A DNA stretch of 55,518 nt from Oligoflexus sp. (GTDB taxonomy: Bacteria > Bdellovibrionota_B > Oligoflexia > Oligoflexales > Oligoflexaceae), in NCBI RefSeq assembly GCF_035712445.1, contig NZ_DASTAT010000070.1, forward strand, positions 1 to 55,518, written 5' to 3'. Below the pieces are notes generated by a model. It was not told the DNA's origin. It saw only the letters and a program-made list of their open reading frames with translations, and did no database searches. The first letter of the stretch is position 1. Each line of letters starts with the position of its first letter. The translations under genes and the position numbers were made by a program. Below are positions 17,455-25,905 of the stretch, piece after piece.

Positions 17455-18192
17455 ATGGTTCATCCAGTCTGCATTCACCTGCGCGAGCGGGTGAAAGCTG
17501 TGTTAAGCCAGAGTGGGGAGAGCATTCGCTGGCTATCGAAGCAAACGAATGTGGATTATCAGAAGCTTTATCGGCTGGAATCTGGTGACCTGCGATCGTT
17601 ATCCTTCTTCGATGCAAGGCGCATTGCCCGCTTTGTCGAGCCTGACCGTTTCAAGCAGGTGCTGGAGGAATACTTCCCCGAGGAAGTCCGTGATCTGACC
17701 GATTCCGGCTTTACCCAGCAGGATCTGGATGATCGCATGGAGGCTGTCGAGTTCCTTCTGTCGTCGGAGCAGCGTTACCTCGTTTATCTGTTCGCTTCGG
17801 AAACGGAGGGGGCGGATCGGGACAGGGTCGCTCTGGAATTCGGCCGCAGCGGGATGAAGACTCTGGATGAACTCCTGGCCAAGCAAGCTCTCAAACTCAA
17901 CCCTGACGGCACTTTCCAAGGCACATTGAGTGTCGTGGTGAATGCTCCGGACACTTTCGTCAAAAGGATGGCGCATCTTCACGTGGATATGATTGATCTC
18001 GCGGATGCCGGTTCGCTTATGCGGAGTTTCCACCGCGGCGTGAACAAGGAAGGCTTGAGAAAAGCCTACAACACCATGGCACAGGCATCGCACGAGCTAT
18101 GCTCCATCCTGGAAAACCCGGACTATCGCGGGCCGGATTTGATGATTTTTAACCTTGCCTGTGGCATCGTTCTGGAGAAGGGTCCATCATGA
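17455..18192 (+). CDS. Helix-turn-helix regulator coupled to a small exported protein
   Basis: 245 residues. Residues 8-60 form a Cro/XRE-like HTH: SIRWLSKQTNVDYQKLYRLESG has the right spacing of a small residue, turn and recognition helix. The remaining 180 residues are mostly helical (DARRIARFVEP, RMEAVEFLLSSEQRYLV, LMRSFHRGVNKEGLRKAYNT) and recall the C-terminal part of TIGR02147/DUF4423 regulators, but are shorter and not clearly that family. AGGGAG precedes the ATG. Its stop overlaps the next start as ATGA, so the two are translationally coupled. The gene has its own strong promoter. Ligand and target are unknown; a sensor of its exported partner, or a controller of it, is possible. Confidence 0.8.
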   Translation: MVHPVCIHLRERVKAVLSQSGESIRWLSKQTNVDYQKLYRLESGDLRSLSFFDARRIARFVEPDRFKQVLEEYFPEEVRDLTDSGFTQQDLDDRMEAVEFLLSSEQRYLVYLFASETEGADRDRVALEFGRSGMKTLDELLAKQALKLNPDGTFQGTLSVVVNAPDTFVKRMAHLHVDMIDLADAGSLMRSFHRGVNKEGLRKAYNTMAQASHELCSILENPDYRGPDLMIFNLACGIVLEKGPS

Positions 18193-18605
18193 AAATAGTT
18201 CCGTTCCTCGGCTCGGCACTTATCGCTACACTGTCCATGACCAGCGCAGCCCTGGCTGGAGGGCTCGCCGGTGGCGGCGGTCCACCCAGTCGCGAGCTTC
18301 TCGATTCCATGCTGAAAACCCAGGCGGGTCGCGCTGCGCTTTTTGTCTGGGATGAAGAGAGCTACGGTCTTGGCCTTGATAAATCGCTTGTGCCGGCCAT
18401 GCTTCTGACCAGCAAGGCGCCGTCACCGGAAACTGTGGCGCTGGCGCCGGCCGATTATCGGAAGCTGGAGCCGAAGGAATACCATGTGAATGCCATCAAT
18501 CGTCAGGGCATCAGGCGGTCCTATCGTGTGCTGGATGGAATGAAGGATGGAACTTTACTGCTCATTGATCGACGGCTATTGATACGCGCGGGAGTGCGTC
18601 CATAA
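18189..18605 (+). CDS. Small exported protein with Gly-rich mature N-terminus
   Basis: 138 residues. The signal peptide runs through LIATLSMTSAALA with cleavage after residue 23; the mature protein begins GGLAGGGGPPSRELL. The remainder (about 110 residues) has alternating strand-like segments and the basic end RRLLIRAGVRP. No cysteine and no domain I know. It is translated from the ATGA overlap with the HTH regulator and is followed by a strong terminator, so the two genes form a closed bicistron. The Gly-rich start after the cleavage site is unusual and could be a processed or flexible segment. Confidence 0.8.
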   Translation: MKIVPFLGSALIATLSMTSAALAGGLAGGGGPPSRELLDSMLKTQAGRAALFVWDEESYGLGLDKSLVPAMLLTSKAPSPETVALAPADYRKLEPKEYHVNAINRQGIRRSYRVLDGMKDGTLLLIDRRLLIRAGVRP

Positions 18606-18616
18606 CCCTATGTTCG

Positions 18617-18644
18617 AAGCGGCCCTCCCAGGCCGCTTTTTTTT
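18617..18644 (+). terminator. Intrinsic terminator of the HTH/exported-protein operon
   Basis: AAGCGGCC and GGCCGCTT pair over eight bases with a six-base loop, followed directly by T8 (18637-18644). It lies 12 bases after the stop at 18605 and ends against the stop of the convergent heme-motif lipoprotein gene. Confidence 0.9.
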
Positions 18645-19077
18645 ATTTCTTCGCCGTGCAGTCGGCATCCGTCTTCGGCAGGCCGTTATCAATCCAGCTC
18701 AGGAAGATTTCCTGCTCGCCTGGTTCCAGAGGCTGGGTCAGGAGATTATAGAAAATGCGATTGCGGATGGGCTTCACATAGGTTTGCCAGGCGTCGTACT
18801 GCGTGAGCACGATGCCTTTCCAGGCGAACGTCTCGTTGTGACAGCTGTCGCAGCGCAGGGCGCTGAGATCCTTGATGAGCAGTTCGTAGGTTGGAATATT
18901 CAGCGAGCGACAGGTCACCGGCGCAGCGGGTTCCGGCGTTTTCACATCAGCATTCGAGGTCACCGCTTCCGCTTCCGCTTCCTCCAAAGGCGCGGTGTCG
19001 TCGGCTTTGGATTTCTGACAGGCGCTCATCGAAAGCATGAGCATTCCAAACAGTGTTATGAGAAGGCCTCTGCGCAT
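18643..19077 (-). CDS. Small lipoprotein with c-type heme motif
   Basis: 144 residues. The lipobox LSMSAC gives a lipidated Cys at 20, followed by a long acidic, Ala/Pro-rich linker (residues 25-55). One CDSCH motif lies near residue 76, followed by NETFAWKGI and WIDNGLP. The C-terminal pattern of W-I-x-N-G-x-P is common in the cytochrome c-like domain found next to heme motifs in planctomycete and deltaproteobacterial exported proteins (PSCyt1/cytochrome c type). Probably a periplasm-facing heme lipoprotein; redox partner unknown. ATG 19077 with CAGGAG upstream. The gene converges on the terminator of the HTH operon. Confidence 0.75.
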   Translation of the reverse strand: MRRGLLITLFGMLMLSMSACQKSKADDTAPLEEAEAEAVTSNADVKTPEPAAPVTCRSLNIPTYELLIKDLSALRCDSCHNETFAWKGIVLTQYDAWQTYVKPIRNRIFYNLLTQPLEPGEQEIFLSWIDNGLPKTDADCTAKK

Positions 19078-19636
19078 GGCGCAATACTCCTGAAGCGTTG
19101 GTGGGTGCGCTTCAAATATGCAAATAAAATGCCTATACAGCGTTTTTCGGCAAGCGGGCTCGATGCCTTGAATTTTTTGAAGAGGCGCGGAAAAAGCTGA
19201 GGGAGAACGCGCACGAGAGCCCGCGACCTCGCGCAGGCTGCTTGATTTCGAGCGTGGATCCTCCCAGGCTTAATGTCCAGAGTTTTGACAGTTCAGCGGC
19301 GCAGCTTGAAGCGGCCGAGGTGCTTCGGACTATGGATGGGCGAGATATGTGCCATTGCGGCTGGTGATGGGTTCTGACACAGCAGGACTTAAGAACGATG
19401 GGCGCACAAACTTTTAAAAATTAAAACATCAGCGTTTTCAGTGGGATGGAATCAGCGCTCAAGAGACAGCGGAGCTGATGAGTCGGACCGCGGTTGGGGT
19501 GTTTAGACAGCGGAAACGGGCCGGCGAAAGCAGACAGCGAAGAGACGCCGGCGTGAGTGGGACACGCACAGGCACTCACGGCAACACACGGCCGCGAAGA
19601 AATAAGCAGGCCCGGCGTCAGCACCGGGCCTTTCCA
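19078..19636. other. 560-base intergenic region without a recognised gene
   Basis: Frames here are short, overlap one another on both strands and lack ribosome sites, so none is supported. The minus strand near 19100-19180 must carry the promoter of the heme-motif lipoprotein gene; TTGCCG there is a poor -35. At the left end of the next gene sits its terminator (19608-19631). The middle part, 19200-19600, is of normal GC with no repeat seen; a small RNA cannot be excluded. Confidence 0.4.
19608..19631 (-). terminator. Terminator of the polyesterase-like gene
   Basis: AGGCCCGG (19608-19615) pairs with CCGGGCCT (19624-19631) across an eight-base loop. On the minus strand the stem is followed by GCTTATTTCTT. 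It starts five bases past the stop. Confidence 0.8.
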
Positions 19637-20533
19637 TCATTCTTCGTAGATGTAATCGCCGGCACTCGCAAACACGGTCTTATCCGCAGCATTCTGCTTC
19701 GCAAGATCACCATTCAGATAAGCACTGTAATCCAGGTTATCCCCAAGAAAACGCAGATTCCAAGCGGTAACGTAACGCGCGATGGAAGCCTGATAACGCC
19801 CCCCATTGATCAAATCGAAATGCGACACGCCGCGGAATCGCGCGAAGGCTTTCGGCTCGCCTGTGTTGGTGCTCTTGAAGACATTCAGGATTGCGGCAGG
19901 CGAGGCCACGGAGTCCTGGGTGCCGGTGACGAAGAGATAAGGTATCCGCGTCGCAGGCCGCGCGGGCTGGTAAGCACAAAGCGGAATCGCAGCCGCGACA
20001 AGCTCAGGCGACTGATTCGCGGCCAGGATCGCTCCCGCGCCTCCATACGAATAACCCGAGACGCCCATGCGTTTCAGATTGATGCGACCATACAGTGGAC
20101 TGGAGCCGAGGGCCTCCTCTTTCACCAAAGTCTCGAGCGAAGCCTTGTGACCATTCGCCCAAATCTGAGCGTTGCCAACCATGTTGCTGGTGGGCGTGAA
20201 GACGATGGTGACGATACCATGACTCGCAAGGTGTTTGCCGAGCCAGGACATCTGCTCCTTCGTATTCGTGAACCCACCCGAAAGCGTCGTCGCAGGAAGG
20301 AGATTCCCACTGCTCTCACTCGGATAATAAATGATCGCTGACTTGTAACCGCTAGAACTGGCCTTGGGCGTGTAGGTCCGTACCTGATAAGGGCCGAGCT
20401 TGCCCGGATCAGGAAGGTTCAGACGTTCACTCAAATCTGCCGAGGATGCATCCACCGACAGCGGCATGGAATGGTCTCCGGCTCCACAGGCGGACAGCAC
20501 GAACGCAAGCCATAAGACTTTCAATTTCCGCAT
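19637..20533 (-). CDS. Alpha/beta-hydrolase lipoprotein of the cutinase/PET-hydrolase type
   Basis: 298 residues; lipobox LSAC with lipidated Cys at 16. Pattern matches polyester hydrolases (dienelactone hydrolase family): GPYQVRTYTP near 47, SGGFTNTKEQMSWLGKHLAS near 85-104 in place of the PETase GYTARQSS segment, and SHG-V-I. The nucleophile is Ser162 in GYSYGG, the acid is Asp207 in GTQDSVAS, and the base is His238 in SHF. The C-terminal ending NLRFLGDNLDYSAYL matches the family's RFVDND-RY-QF-C ending. At the PETase Trp185 position there is Tyr188, and the motif before the nucleophile is Tyr rather than His or Trp. Probably an outer-surface esterase. ATG 20533 sits just after AAATTCTT-free sequence with a weak GGGGAA site. 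Confidence 0.85.
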   Translation of the reverse strand: MRKLKVLWLAFVLSACGAGDHSMPLSVDASSADLSERLNLPDPGKLGPYQVRTYTPKASSSGYKSAIIYYPSESSGNLLPATTLSGGFTNTKEQMSWLGKHLASHGIVTIVFTPTSNMVGNAQIWANGHKASLETLVKEEALGSSPLYGRINLKRMGVSGYSYGGAGAILAANQSPELVAAAIPLCAYQPARPATRIPYLFVTGTQDSVASPAAILNVFKSTNTGEPKAFARFRGVSHFDLINGGRYQASIARYVTAWNLRFLGDNLDYSAYLNGDLAKQNAADKTVFASAGDYIYEE

Positions 20534-20630
20534 AAGAAATTCCCCTCAAAAAAATACGATGAATTTTTAGTAAAGCATGGGCTGGTTTTGAATCTAGACA
20601 GGAAAGGAGGAAGAAACACATTCACAAAAA

Positions 20631-20669
20631 TTAAAAACACCTGGGTTCCATGGGAGGAACACCAGGTGT
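20631..20669 (-). terminator. Terminator of the SMP-30-like gene
   Basis: On the minus strand ACACCTGG (20662-20669) pairs with CCAGGTGT (20637-20644); an inner GTTCC/GGAAC pairs within the loop. The stem is followed by TTTTTAATTTTTG. Strong intrinsic terminator about 30 bases after the stop. Confidence 0.9.
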
Positions 20670-20700
20670 CTGCGTTTGGTAAGGTGGATTTGCGAAAATA

Positions 20701-21786
20701 TCAGAGACTGGCTTCGGCCACACCCAAAGTGTAAACGCCGATGGCGTCACCACCGAGCGATCCCATATAAAGCTCGCCGTTATACTCTTCGACCGATGTG
20801 ATGTTGCCAATATTCTTGCCGCTCGGATCATGCAGCGACTGCAGCACCTGACCGTTTTCATCATAGGCGACAACGAGGCTGTAAGCCTTGGGCTTCGGCA
20901 AAAGCTGAGTCGGCAGCTTGGCCAGAAGGCCTTTGATCCAAGGATATGGCTGAAGACCATCGATCAAACGATCGCGAACCGAAAAATACGCGACCCAGAT
21001 CGTGCCCTGGCCATTCGAGGAAATCGTATCGGGCAGTCCAGGAAGATTGTCGAGGAACACTTCACGTTCACCCGCGCGCGGACCTTCCAGCCAGAAGCGG
21101 GTCAGGCGATAGCGCGAGGTCTCCGCAACGACCAGGAAATCCTGATCCGCCGACAGCGCGATGCCGTTGGCAAAGTAAAGCTGATCCATCACAAGGCTGG
21201 TCTCTTTCGTGGCCGGATTGTATACGAAGAGACGACCGTTAGGACGGGCTTCCAGGAAATCAAGCTGATACTGATCCAAAGGATATTTGCGGCTCGCTTC
21301 GGTGAAATAAATGAGCCCATTGCGAGCCACTTTCACGTCATCGACCAGACCCAGTTTCTGACCATCAAATTCCTTCACCAAAGTGGTCACTTCACCTTGG
21401 GTATTCACCAGCAAGAGCCCGGAATAGGGTTCGGCCACCAGAAGGTTGCCGTCCGCGTCAAAATCAAGACCCAGTGGGTGTCCACCCGTTTGCGCAAAGG
21501 TGGTCACGTCGCCAGCACGGGAGATTTTTTTGATCGTGCCATCGGCCGTCCCGGTATAAACGAAGCCTTCCGCGTCCAGCGCGATTTCCTCGGGACCTTG
21601 CAGCTGGCCGCCGCCGAGTCTTTCTGCAGACGCCAGGTATTCATTCGGTGCATAGGGGCCAACCAGAGCTGGGGCTTTTTCCGGACGGAAGGGGGCCGGA
21701 TCTATTTTCCTGGCGTGCGCGAGGGGCGCCAGGGTCAGGAGCGAGAGAGCCAATCCGAGACTATAGCGATGGCAAGCGAGTTTCAT
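20701..21786 (-). CDS. Exported SMP-30/strictosidine-synthase-like six-bladed propeller protein
   Basis: 361 residues; signal peptide with hydrophobic core LGLALSLLTLAPLAHA and cleavage near residue 25. Blade motifs of the SMP-30/gluconolactonase and strictosidine synthase superfamily recur: GPEEIALDAEGFVYTGTADG, GHPLGLDFDADGNLLVAEPY, LVDDVKVARNGLIYFTEAS and FANGIALSADQDFLVVAETS, ending GDAIGVYTLG. Family enzymes hydrolyse lactones or organophosphates, or condense amines with aldehydes; the actual substrate here cannot be told. The metal ligands E, N and D are compatible with EE near 66, N near 241 and D near 291. ATG 21786 with GGAGG seven bases upstream. Confidence 0.88.
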   Translation of the reverse strand: MKLACHRYSLGLALSLLTLAPLAHARKIDPAPFRPEKAPALVGPYAPNEYLASAERLGGGQLQGPEEIALDAEGFVYTGTADGTIKKISRAGDVTTFAQTGGHPLGLDFDADGNLLVAEPYSGLLLVNTQGEVTTLVKEFDGQKLGLVDDVKVARNGLIYFTEASRKYPLDQYQLDFLEARPNGRLFVYNPATKETSLVMDQLYFANGIALSADQDFLVVAETSRYRLTRFWLEGPRAGEREVFLDNLPGLPDTISSNGQGTIWVAYFSVRDRLIDGLQPYPWIKGLLAKLPTQLLPKPKAYSLVVAYDENGQVLQSLHDPSGKNIGNITSVEEYNGELYMGSLGGDAIGVYTLGVAEASL

Positions 21787-21860
21787 GCAAGGTCCTCCAC
21801 AAGGTGCATGCCCTGATTTCTAGAATCATGCGGCACGCAAGTCAAGGACTCTCGCCTGCT

Positions 21861-23234
21861 TCAGAGTTTTTCCATAGCCTTGCGAATCTCGTCGGAAAGC
21901 CGACTGATGGAACCCTCGCTGGGCCCGATCCAGCGGATTTTCTGCAGATGCCAGGCGATCAGCCGTTTATCCGTTTTGGAGAGGCGCGAACTGGGACCAC
22001 CGTGTTTCTCATCCACCAAAAGACGCCCCCTTTGCGCATGCGTGCGATTCAGGATGCCCACCATGAATAAAAGCCCGCGATCGAGCAAAATCCAGGGAAA
22101 GTTGGGGCTTTTGATAGGTCCGACGGTCACGGCCTTGCGGGCGAGGCGAAAGCCTGCAACCTGCGGATCGGAAAAGGCCAGGTATCCCGTCCCAAGACTT
22201 CCCAGGACAGCCCCGAGTCCCGTGCCGACCATCATCGAGGCGCCGCCGACCGAGGCATCGATCGCACCACCGGCCAAGGCTCCGGCCGCGGTTCCGGTGG
22301 CAATGAGTTCCGTTCGGGAAAGGCCCAGGAATTCCCAGGTTTCACGACCGAAAAGATCATCGCTCTGGCCCTTGGGACTCAGTTCGGTTTCTTCGCTATC
22401 CAGGCTCTTGAAACTGAAAATCTCGGCCAGGGCCCTGCGGCTGTTCTTTTCCAGCTTACGGATGTGATCGTAATATTCGTCCATGTAGCGGCCCTTTTCC
22501 TGTTCCGAGACGCTGCCATCATCATCGACCGCGACTTTCTTCCGGTAATGCATGGCCTCCGAAATGAATTCCGCGAGGATGTAAGACGCCGCCCGCAGGC
22601 GCGATTGATGCTGTGATTTTAACAGTTCCATCGCTTCATCCAGCACCGGCCGGGTTTCATCGGACAGAAAACGCAGCTCCTCCAGGATTCGAATTCTTTC
22701 CTCGAAGCGCGCGGTATGCGCATTGAAGACGAGGGTTTTACGAAAGTATTGACCAAGGGCCGCCTGCCAGTCACGCACAAAACGCCCATCGCCGGTTTGA
22801 TTCAAAAGCGCGAGCGAGGGTTGACCTGTCCACTGCAGGATTTCAAACTCGGCTTCGAAGTTGGGTCGATAGGGATGACTCGCGTCCACCACGTAGAGGA
22901 TCGCTGCGCCTTCAAGAATAGGCTTCAAAAGCTCGCACTCGAAAGTAAAACGATTCGATCCCTGGAAAGTATCATAAAACGCCTGCACGCGCTGCCGTCT
23001 TTGGTGAGCGGCCACGCTCTCACGCTTCAGCCATTCCAAAGCCGCCGGCGCCTCTTCGAAGCCCGGCGTATCAATGATGCTGAATAGGATGCGCTCGCCG
23101 ACTTTCAGCTCAAACTCCTGGCTGATTCGGGTCGTGCGCGGCGTGGGCGCGATCAGGATCTCATCATTTTCCACGATCGTCGCGACGATGCTGGACTTGC
23201 CTTTATTCGATCGACCGACCACTGCAAATTTCAT
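21861..23234 (-). CDS. DUF3482 family GTPase
   Basis: 457 residues. A TrmE/Era-like P-loop GTPase: G1 GRSNKGKSS (7-15), a conserved Thr region TPRTT (31-35) and G3 DTPGF (55-59). The usual NKxD G4 is replaced by NQTGD (145-149), as in others of this group. The C-terminal half has a Gly-rich hydrophobic patch, AGALAGGAIDASVGG near 315-330, that may insert in a membrane. The family always sits beside a DUF2868 membrane protein; here the start overlaps that gene's stop as ATGA, so the two are translated together. Cellular role unknown; the pair may act on membranes. Confidence 0.87.
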   Translation of the reverse strand: MKFAVVGRSNKGKSSIVATIVENDEILIAPTPRTTRISQEFELKVGERILFSIIDTPGFEEAPAALEWLKRESVAAHQRRQRVQAFYDTFQGSNRFTFECELLKPILEGAAILYVVDASHPYRPNFEAEFEILQWTGQPSLALLNQTGDGRFVRDWQAALGQYFRKTLVFNAHTARFEERIRILEELRFLSDETRPVLDEAMELLKSQHQSRLRAASYILAEFISEAMHYRKKVAVDDDGSVSEQEKGRYMDEYYDHIRKLEKNSRRALAEIFSFKSLDSEETELSPKGQSDDLFGRETWEFLGLSRTELIATGTAAGALAGGAIDASVGGASMMVGTGLGAVLGSLGTGYLAFSDPQVAGFRLARKAVTVGPIKSPNFPWILLDRGLLFMVGILNRTHAQRGRLLVDEKHGGPSSRLSKTDKRLIAWHLQKIRWIGPSEGSISRLSDEIRKAMEKL

Positions 23235-24685
23235 CGGGCATGACTCCCTTCAAGCAAAAGTCCAACATAAGGATCGCGAAAGGCTTTCAGGCTCGCTTCC
23301 CAAAGCGGTCGGTCCTCGATCGCGGTTTCCACGGCTCCTTTTGTTTCATCATGCAGGAGGGGCACGAGAAAGATGGGCGTCCGCACAGGCAGCTTTTCGC
23401 GCATGGCGAGCCGCAGACGGTTGAAAGCCTCGCCAGGAAGTTCCCAGGGATCACAAACCAGAGCCAGCGACTGACCATCCTGGAGCGTCTGCAGAATATT
23501 CTGAAACTCGCTATCGCGTCCTTCCGCATCCAGAATCGAACCGACCCTATGCCCGCGCTCTTCAAAATAGTTCCGAAGCTCGGCCTCGGAAAAGGGCGCC
23601 TGCCGCCACCGCACGATGAGCAAAGGCTGCGGGCTCGTCATGCTCATCGGCTCGGGCAAAGCCGCGGCAGCCATTTCCTTGGTCCCTGCCGCCGATTGCC
23701 AACTGATGCCGCTGCGCTGCAGACGGAGCCAGACTTCCTCGCTGGCGAAATCATCGAAGCGAAGCGAACGCAGATGAAGGGCCAGTCGACTTTTGAAGAG
23801 AAGCAGAAGGACGAGTCGCGGCAAAAGCCCATAAAATCCGATCAAAGCCGCAAGGAAAGGCCACCAATCCGCCGCCATCGCACTGCCCTGGCCCGAGACA
23901 TAGCTGGCCGTGAAGCGATCGTATTGCGTCGTTTGAATGACATCCATGGTGGGAACGAAGAGGGGGCCGAGCCACGCGAAAGGCAAAGCCAGGGCATGAA
24001 CCAGGGAAAAAAGAGCATCAGGTCCAAGGCGCAGCGTCGTTTGCCAGGCAAAGGCATAATCGTGAACGCTGACGTAAAATAGGAGGGATGCCAAAGCCGT
24101 CAGATAATATGCGAACGCAAAGCTCTGCGAAAGTATCCAGGCCTGCCAGGTAAAAACCCGCGGATGCATGGATTTCAAACGATGCCACACATCGGCGAGC
24201 GGCAGATCCCGCTGATTTTTTTTCATGACGCGCGTCAAGAGCCAATGCCCCGAGGCCGCGACCCAACCTCCCGGCAGTCTTCCGAACAGACGCGCAACAA
24301 AACCACGCAGCAAGAGGAAAAGCAGAAACGTCACAGGAAGGAGCACAAAGATCGCGAAAAACGGCAGCACATTCACCGGATGCAGACCGTTATAGGTCAG
24401 AAGCCCGCGTATCGTCCCCCAACCGAGCAGCGCCCCCAGCGCGATGAGCCCAAGGTTCAAAAGCGCTCGCGCCTGCATGAACGCTTCACCATAAGGCCCC
24501 CTCACCTTCCGCAGCCAAAGCTTAAGGCCATGGGCCTTGCCTTTTTTCAGAATCGCACTGTCGATCCTTACGTTCTTATCCCGCTGCGCAAGATCCTCGG
24601 GACGGGCCTGGCTATCAAGAGCCAGCTGGACTTCATAATCAATAAGGTCTCCCAATGAAAAAGCCCGCGTCGGATGATCTGCCAT
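23231..24685 (-). CDS. DUF2868 multi-span membrane protein, partner of the DUF3482 GTPase
   Basis: 484 residues. The soluble N-terminal 65 residues include LIDYEVQLALDSQARPED and RDKNVR, typical of DUF2868. Hydrophobic helices lie near 73-92, 104-128 and 185-205, with further ones between 210 and 300. The C-terminal 170 residues are soluble (LRFDDFASEEVWLRLQ, RGHRVGSILDAEGRDSEF, ALVCDPWELPGEAF). Proteins of this family are found with DUF3482 GTPases in many proteobacteria; role unknown. AGGGGG lies four bases before ATG 24685. First gene of the two-gene operon, downstream of a divergent-free gap. Confidence 0.85.
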   Translation of the reverse strand: MADHPTRAFSLGDLIDYEVQLALDSQARPEDLAQRDKNVRIDSAILKKGKAHGLKLWLRKVRGPYGEAFMQARALLNLGLIALGALLGWGTIRGLLTYNGLHPVNVLPFFAIFVLLPVTFLLFLLLRGFVARLFGRLPGGWVAASGHWLLTRVMKKNQRDLPLADVWHRLKSMHPRVFTWQAWILSQSFAFAYYLTALASLLFYVSVHDYAFAWQTTLRLGPDALFSLVHALALPFAWLGPLFVPTMDVIQTTQYDRFTASYVSGQGSAMAADWWPFLAALIGFYGLLPRLVLLLLFKSRLALHLRSLRFDDFASEEVWLRLQRSGISWQSAAGTKEMAAAALPEPMSMTSPQPLLIVRWRQAPFSEAELRNYFEERGHRVGSILDAEGRDSEFQNILQTLQDGQSLALVCDPWELPGEAFNRLRLAMREKLPVRTPIFLVPLLHDETKGAVETAIEDRPLWEASLKAFRDPYVGLLLEGSHAR

Positions 24686-24873
24686 TTCGCCCCCTATTTA
24701 TGTCGCCACAGCTCACGCGCTGGACGAAATACCATGCGATTCCTTGCACTTATGATGCCACTTTGTCAAGACAAGGCAGCTTCACACGCATCAAGAGGCG
24801 GATTTTAATGTAATTTCAAAGGGCGGGGCCTGATTGCCGTTGCTGGGACTGGTAAACCTCGCCAGGGGGAAGA

Positions 24874-24897
24874 GATCCGCTCGCACCCGAGCGGATC
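24874..24897 (-). terminator. Hairpin at 3' end of universal stress protein gene
   Basis: GATCCGCTCG and CGAGCGGATC pair perfectly over ten bases with a four-base loop, nine bases after the stop at 24906. The minus strand continues TCTTCCCCC, so the U-tract is poor; it may rely on Rho or simply protect the mRNA end. Confidence 0.7.
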
Positions 24898-24905
24898 GCT
24901 CTATT

Positions 24906-25796
24906 TCACTCGCGAGCCCTTAAAATCAAAACCGAATGTTTCCCGGACACAGCCTGGCGGAAGGTATGACTTCCGGTGGCCAGGCGTTGCCAGAAACCAT
25001 GCCCCTGAGCGCCCATGATGAGGAGTTTGGAACCGCTCGCCTTCATGCTTTCCTCGATCGCCGTATCGGGATCACTGGCGATCACCCGGCTTTGCACGGC
25101 CACACCCAAAGCTTTCAGCTGCTGCTCCACTTTCTGATTCTGCTCGTTCAGATGGGCCTCCAGCCATTGTCCGATATGCGGCGGCACCTGGGGGCTGAAA
25201 TTGCGAAGGGAGCGCACCATTTCACGCGGATAAGCGGTCATGATGGTCAGACGTTTCAAACCCCGAGGCGCAAGGTGCAGAAGCGTATCCACGCAGCGCG
25301 CCGCATATTCGGAATGATCCGTGGCAAAAACCGCTTCCACGGGCTCCTGGGGGGTCAGCTCAGTCCTTGAAATCAAAAGACTGGTGGGTGAACTGGTCAC
25401 AAGTTTACGTCCCACCGAGCCTATCAGTAATTTGCCCAGGGCGCTTTCATCGCGCGAGCCGATGGCAATCAGATCCGCCTGGGAATTCTGCGCCACCTGC
25501 AGCAGCTGATTGCTCACCGTGCTTCCATATTTCAGAACGGACTCCGCCGGCAGTTGAAGATCACGCGCCAAAGCTGACGCTTGATCGAGGCTCTGCTGCC
25601 CTTCCTTTTCCTGAAGCCGCAGAAATTGAGTCAAAAGATCGTTGGCATTCTGGGGTTTTTTCGCCCACTCTTCAGGTGACAGCCGTTCGATGACATGCAC
25701 CAGCTGCAGCTCAGGCTGGCTCAACTGCAGGCGTGCCAACATTCTGACCGAATTCAGGGCTTCGGGAGAAGCATCAATTCCGACGACGGCTTTCAT
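24906..25796 (-). CDS. Tandem universal stress protein
   Basis: 296 residues with two UspA domains (1-145 and 153-296). Each ends with the family's ATP-site pattern: GSRDESALGKLLIGSVG in domain one and GAQGHGFWQRLATGS in domain two, followed by a beta strand (TSLLIS, SVLILR). The second has the fuller G-x2-G-x9-G spacing; the first lacks the central GG and may not bind ATP. Such proteins help cells survive stress, often growth arrest; cytosolic. ATG 25796 follows AGGGAAAGGA. Monocistronic, ending in the hairpin at 24874. Confidence 0.9.
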   Translation of the reverse strand: MKAVVGIDASPEALNSVRMLARLQLSQPELQLVHVIERLSPEEWAKKPQNANDLLTQFLRLQEKEGQQSLDQASALARDLQLPAESVLKYGSTVSNQLLQVAQNSQADLIAIGSRDESALGKLLIGSVGRKLVTSSPTSLLISRTELTPQEPVEAVFATDHSEYAARCVDTLLHLAPRGLKRLTIMTAYPREMVRSLRNFSPQVPPHIGQWLEAHLNEQNQKVEQQLKALGVAVQSRVIASDPDTAIEESMKASGSKLLIMGAQGHGFWQRLATGSHTFRQAVSGKHSVLILRARE

Positions 25797-25905
25797 GTAT
25801 GGATTCCTTTCCCTAAGTGATTATCACGTCCTTTATATTCAGACGCAAATCCAAGGGAAAGGCAAATATGGAAAGTGAAGGAAGATAATTGTCAGAAGCG
25901 ATCAA

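Noticed and set aside
19421..19624. 67-codon frame on the minus strand beside the polyesterase terminator
   Set aside because: Cys/Ser/Pro-rich translation without a ribosome site, overlapping the terminator hairpin itself.
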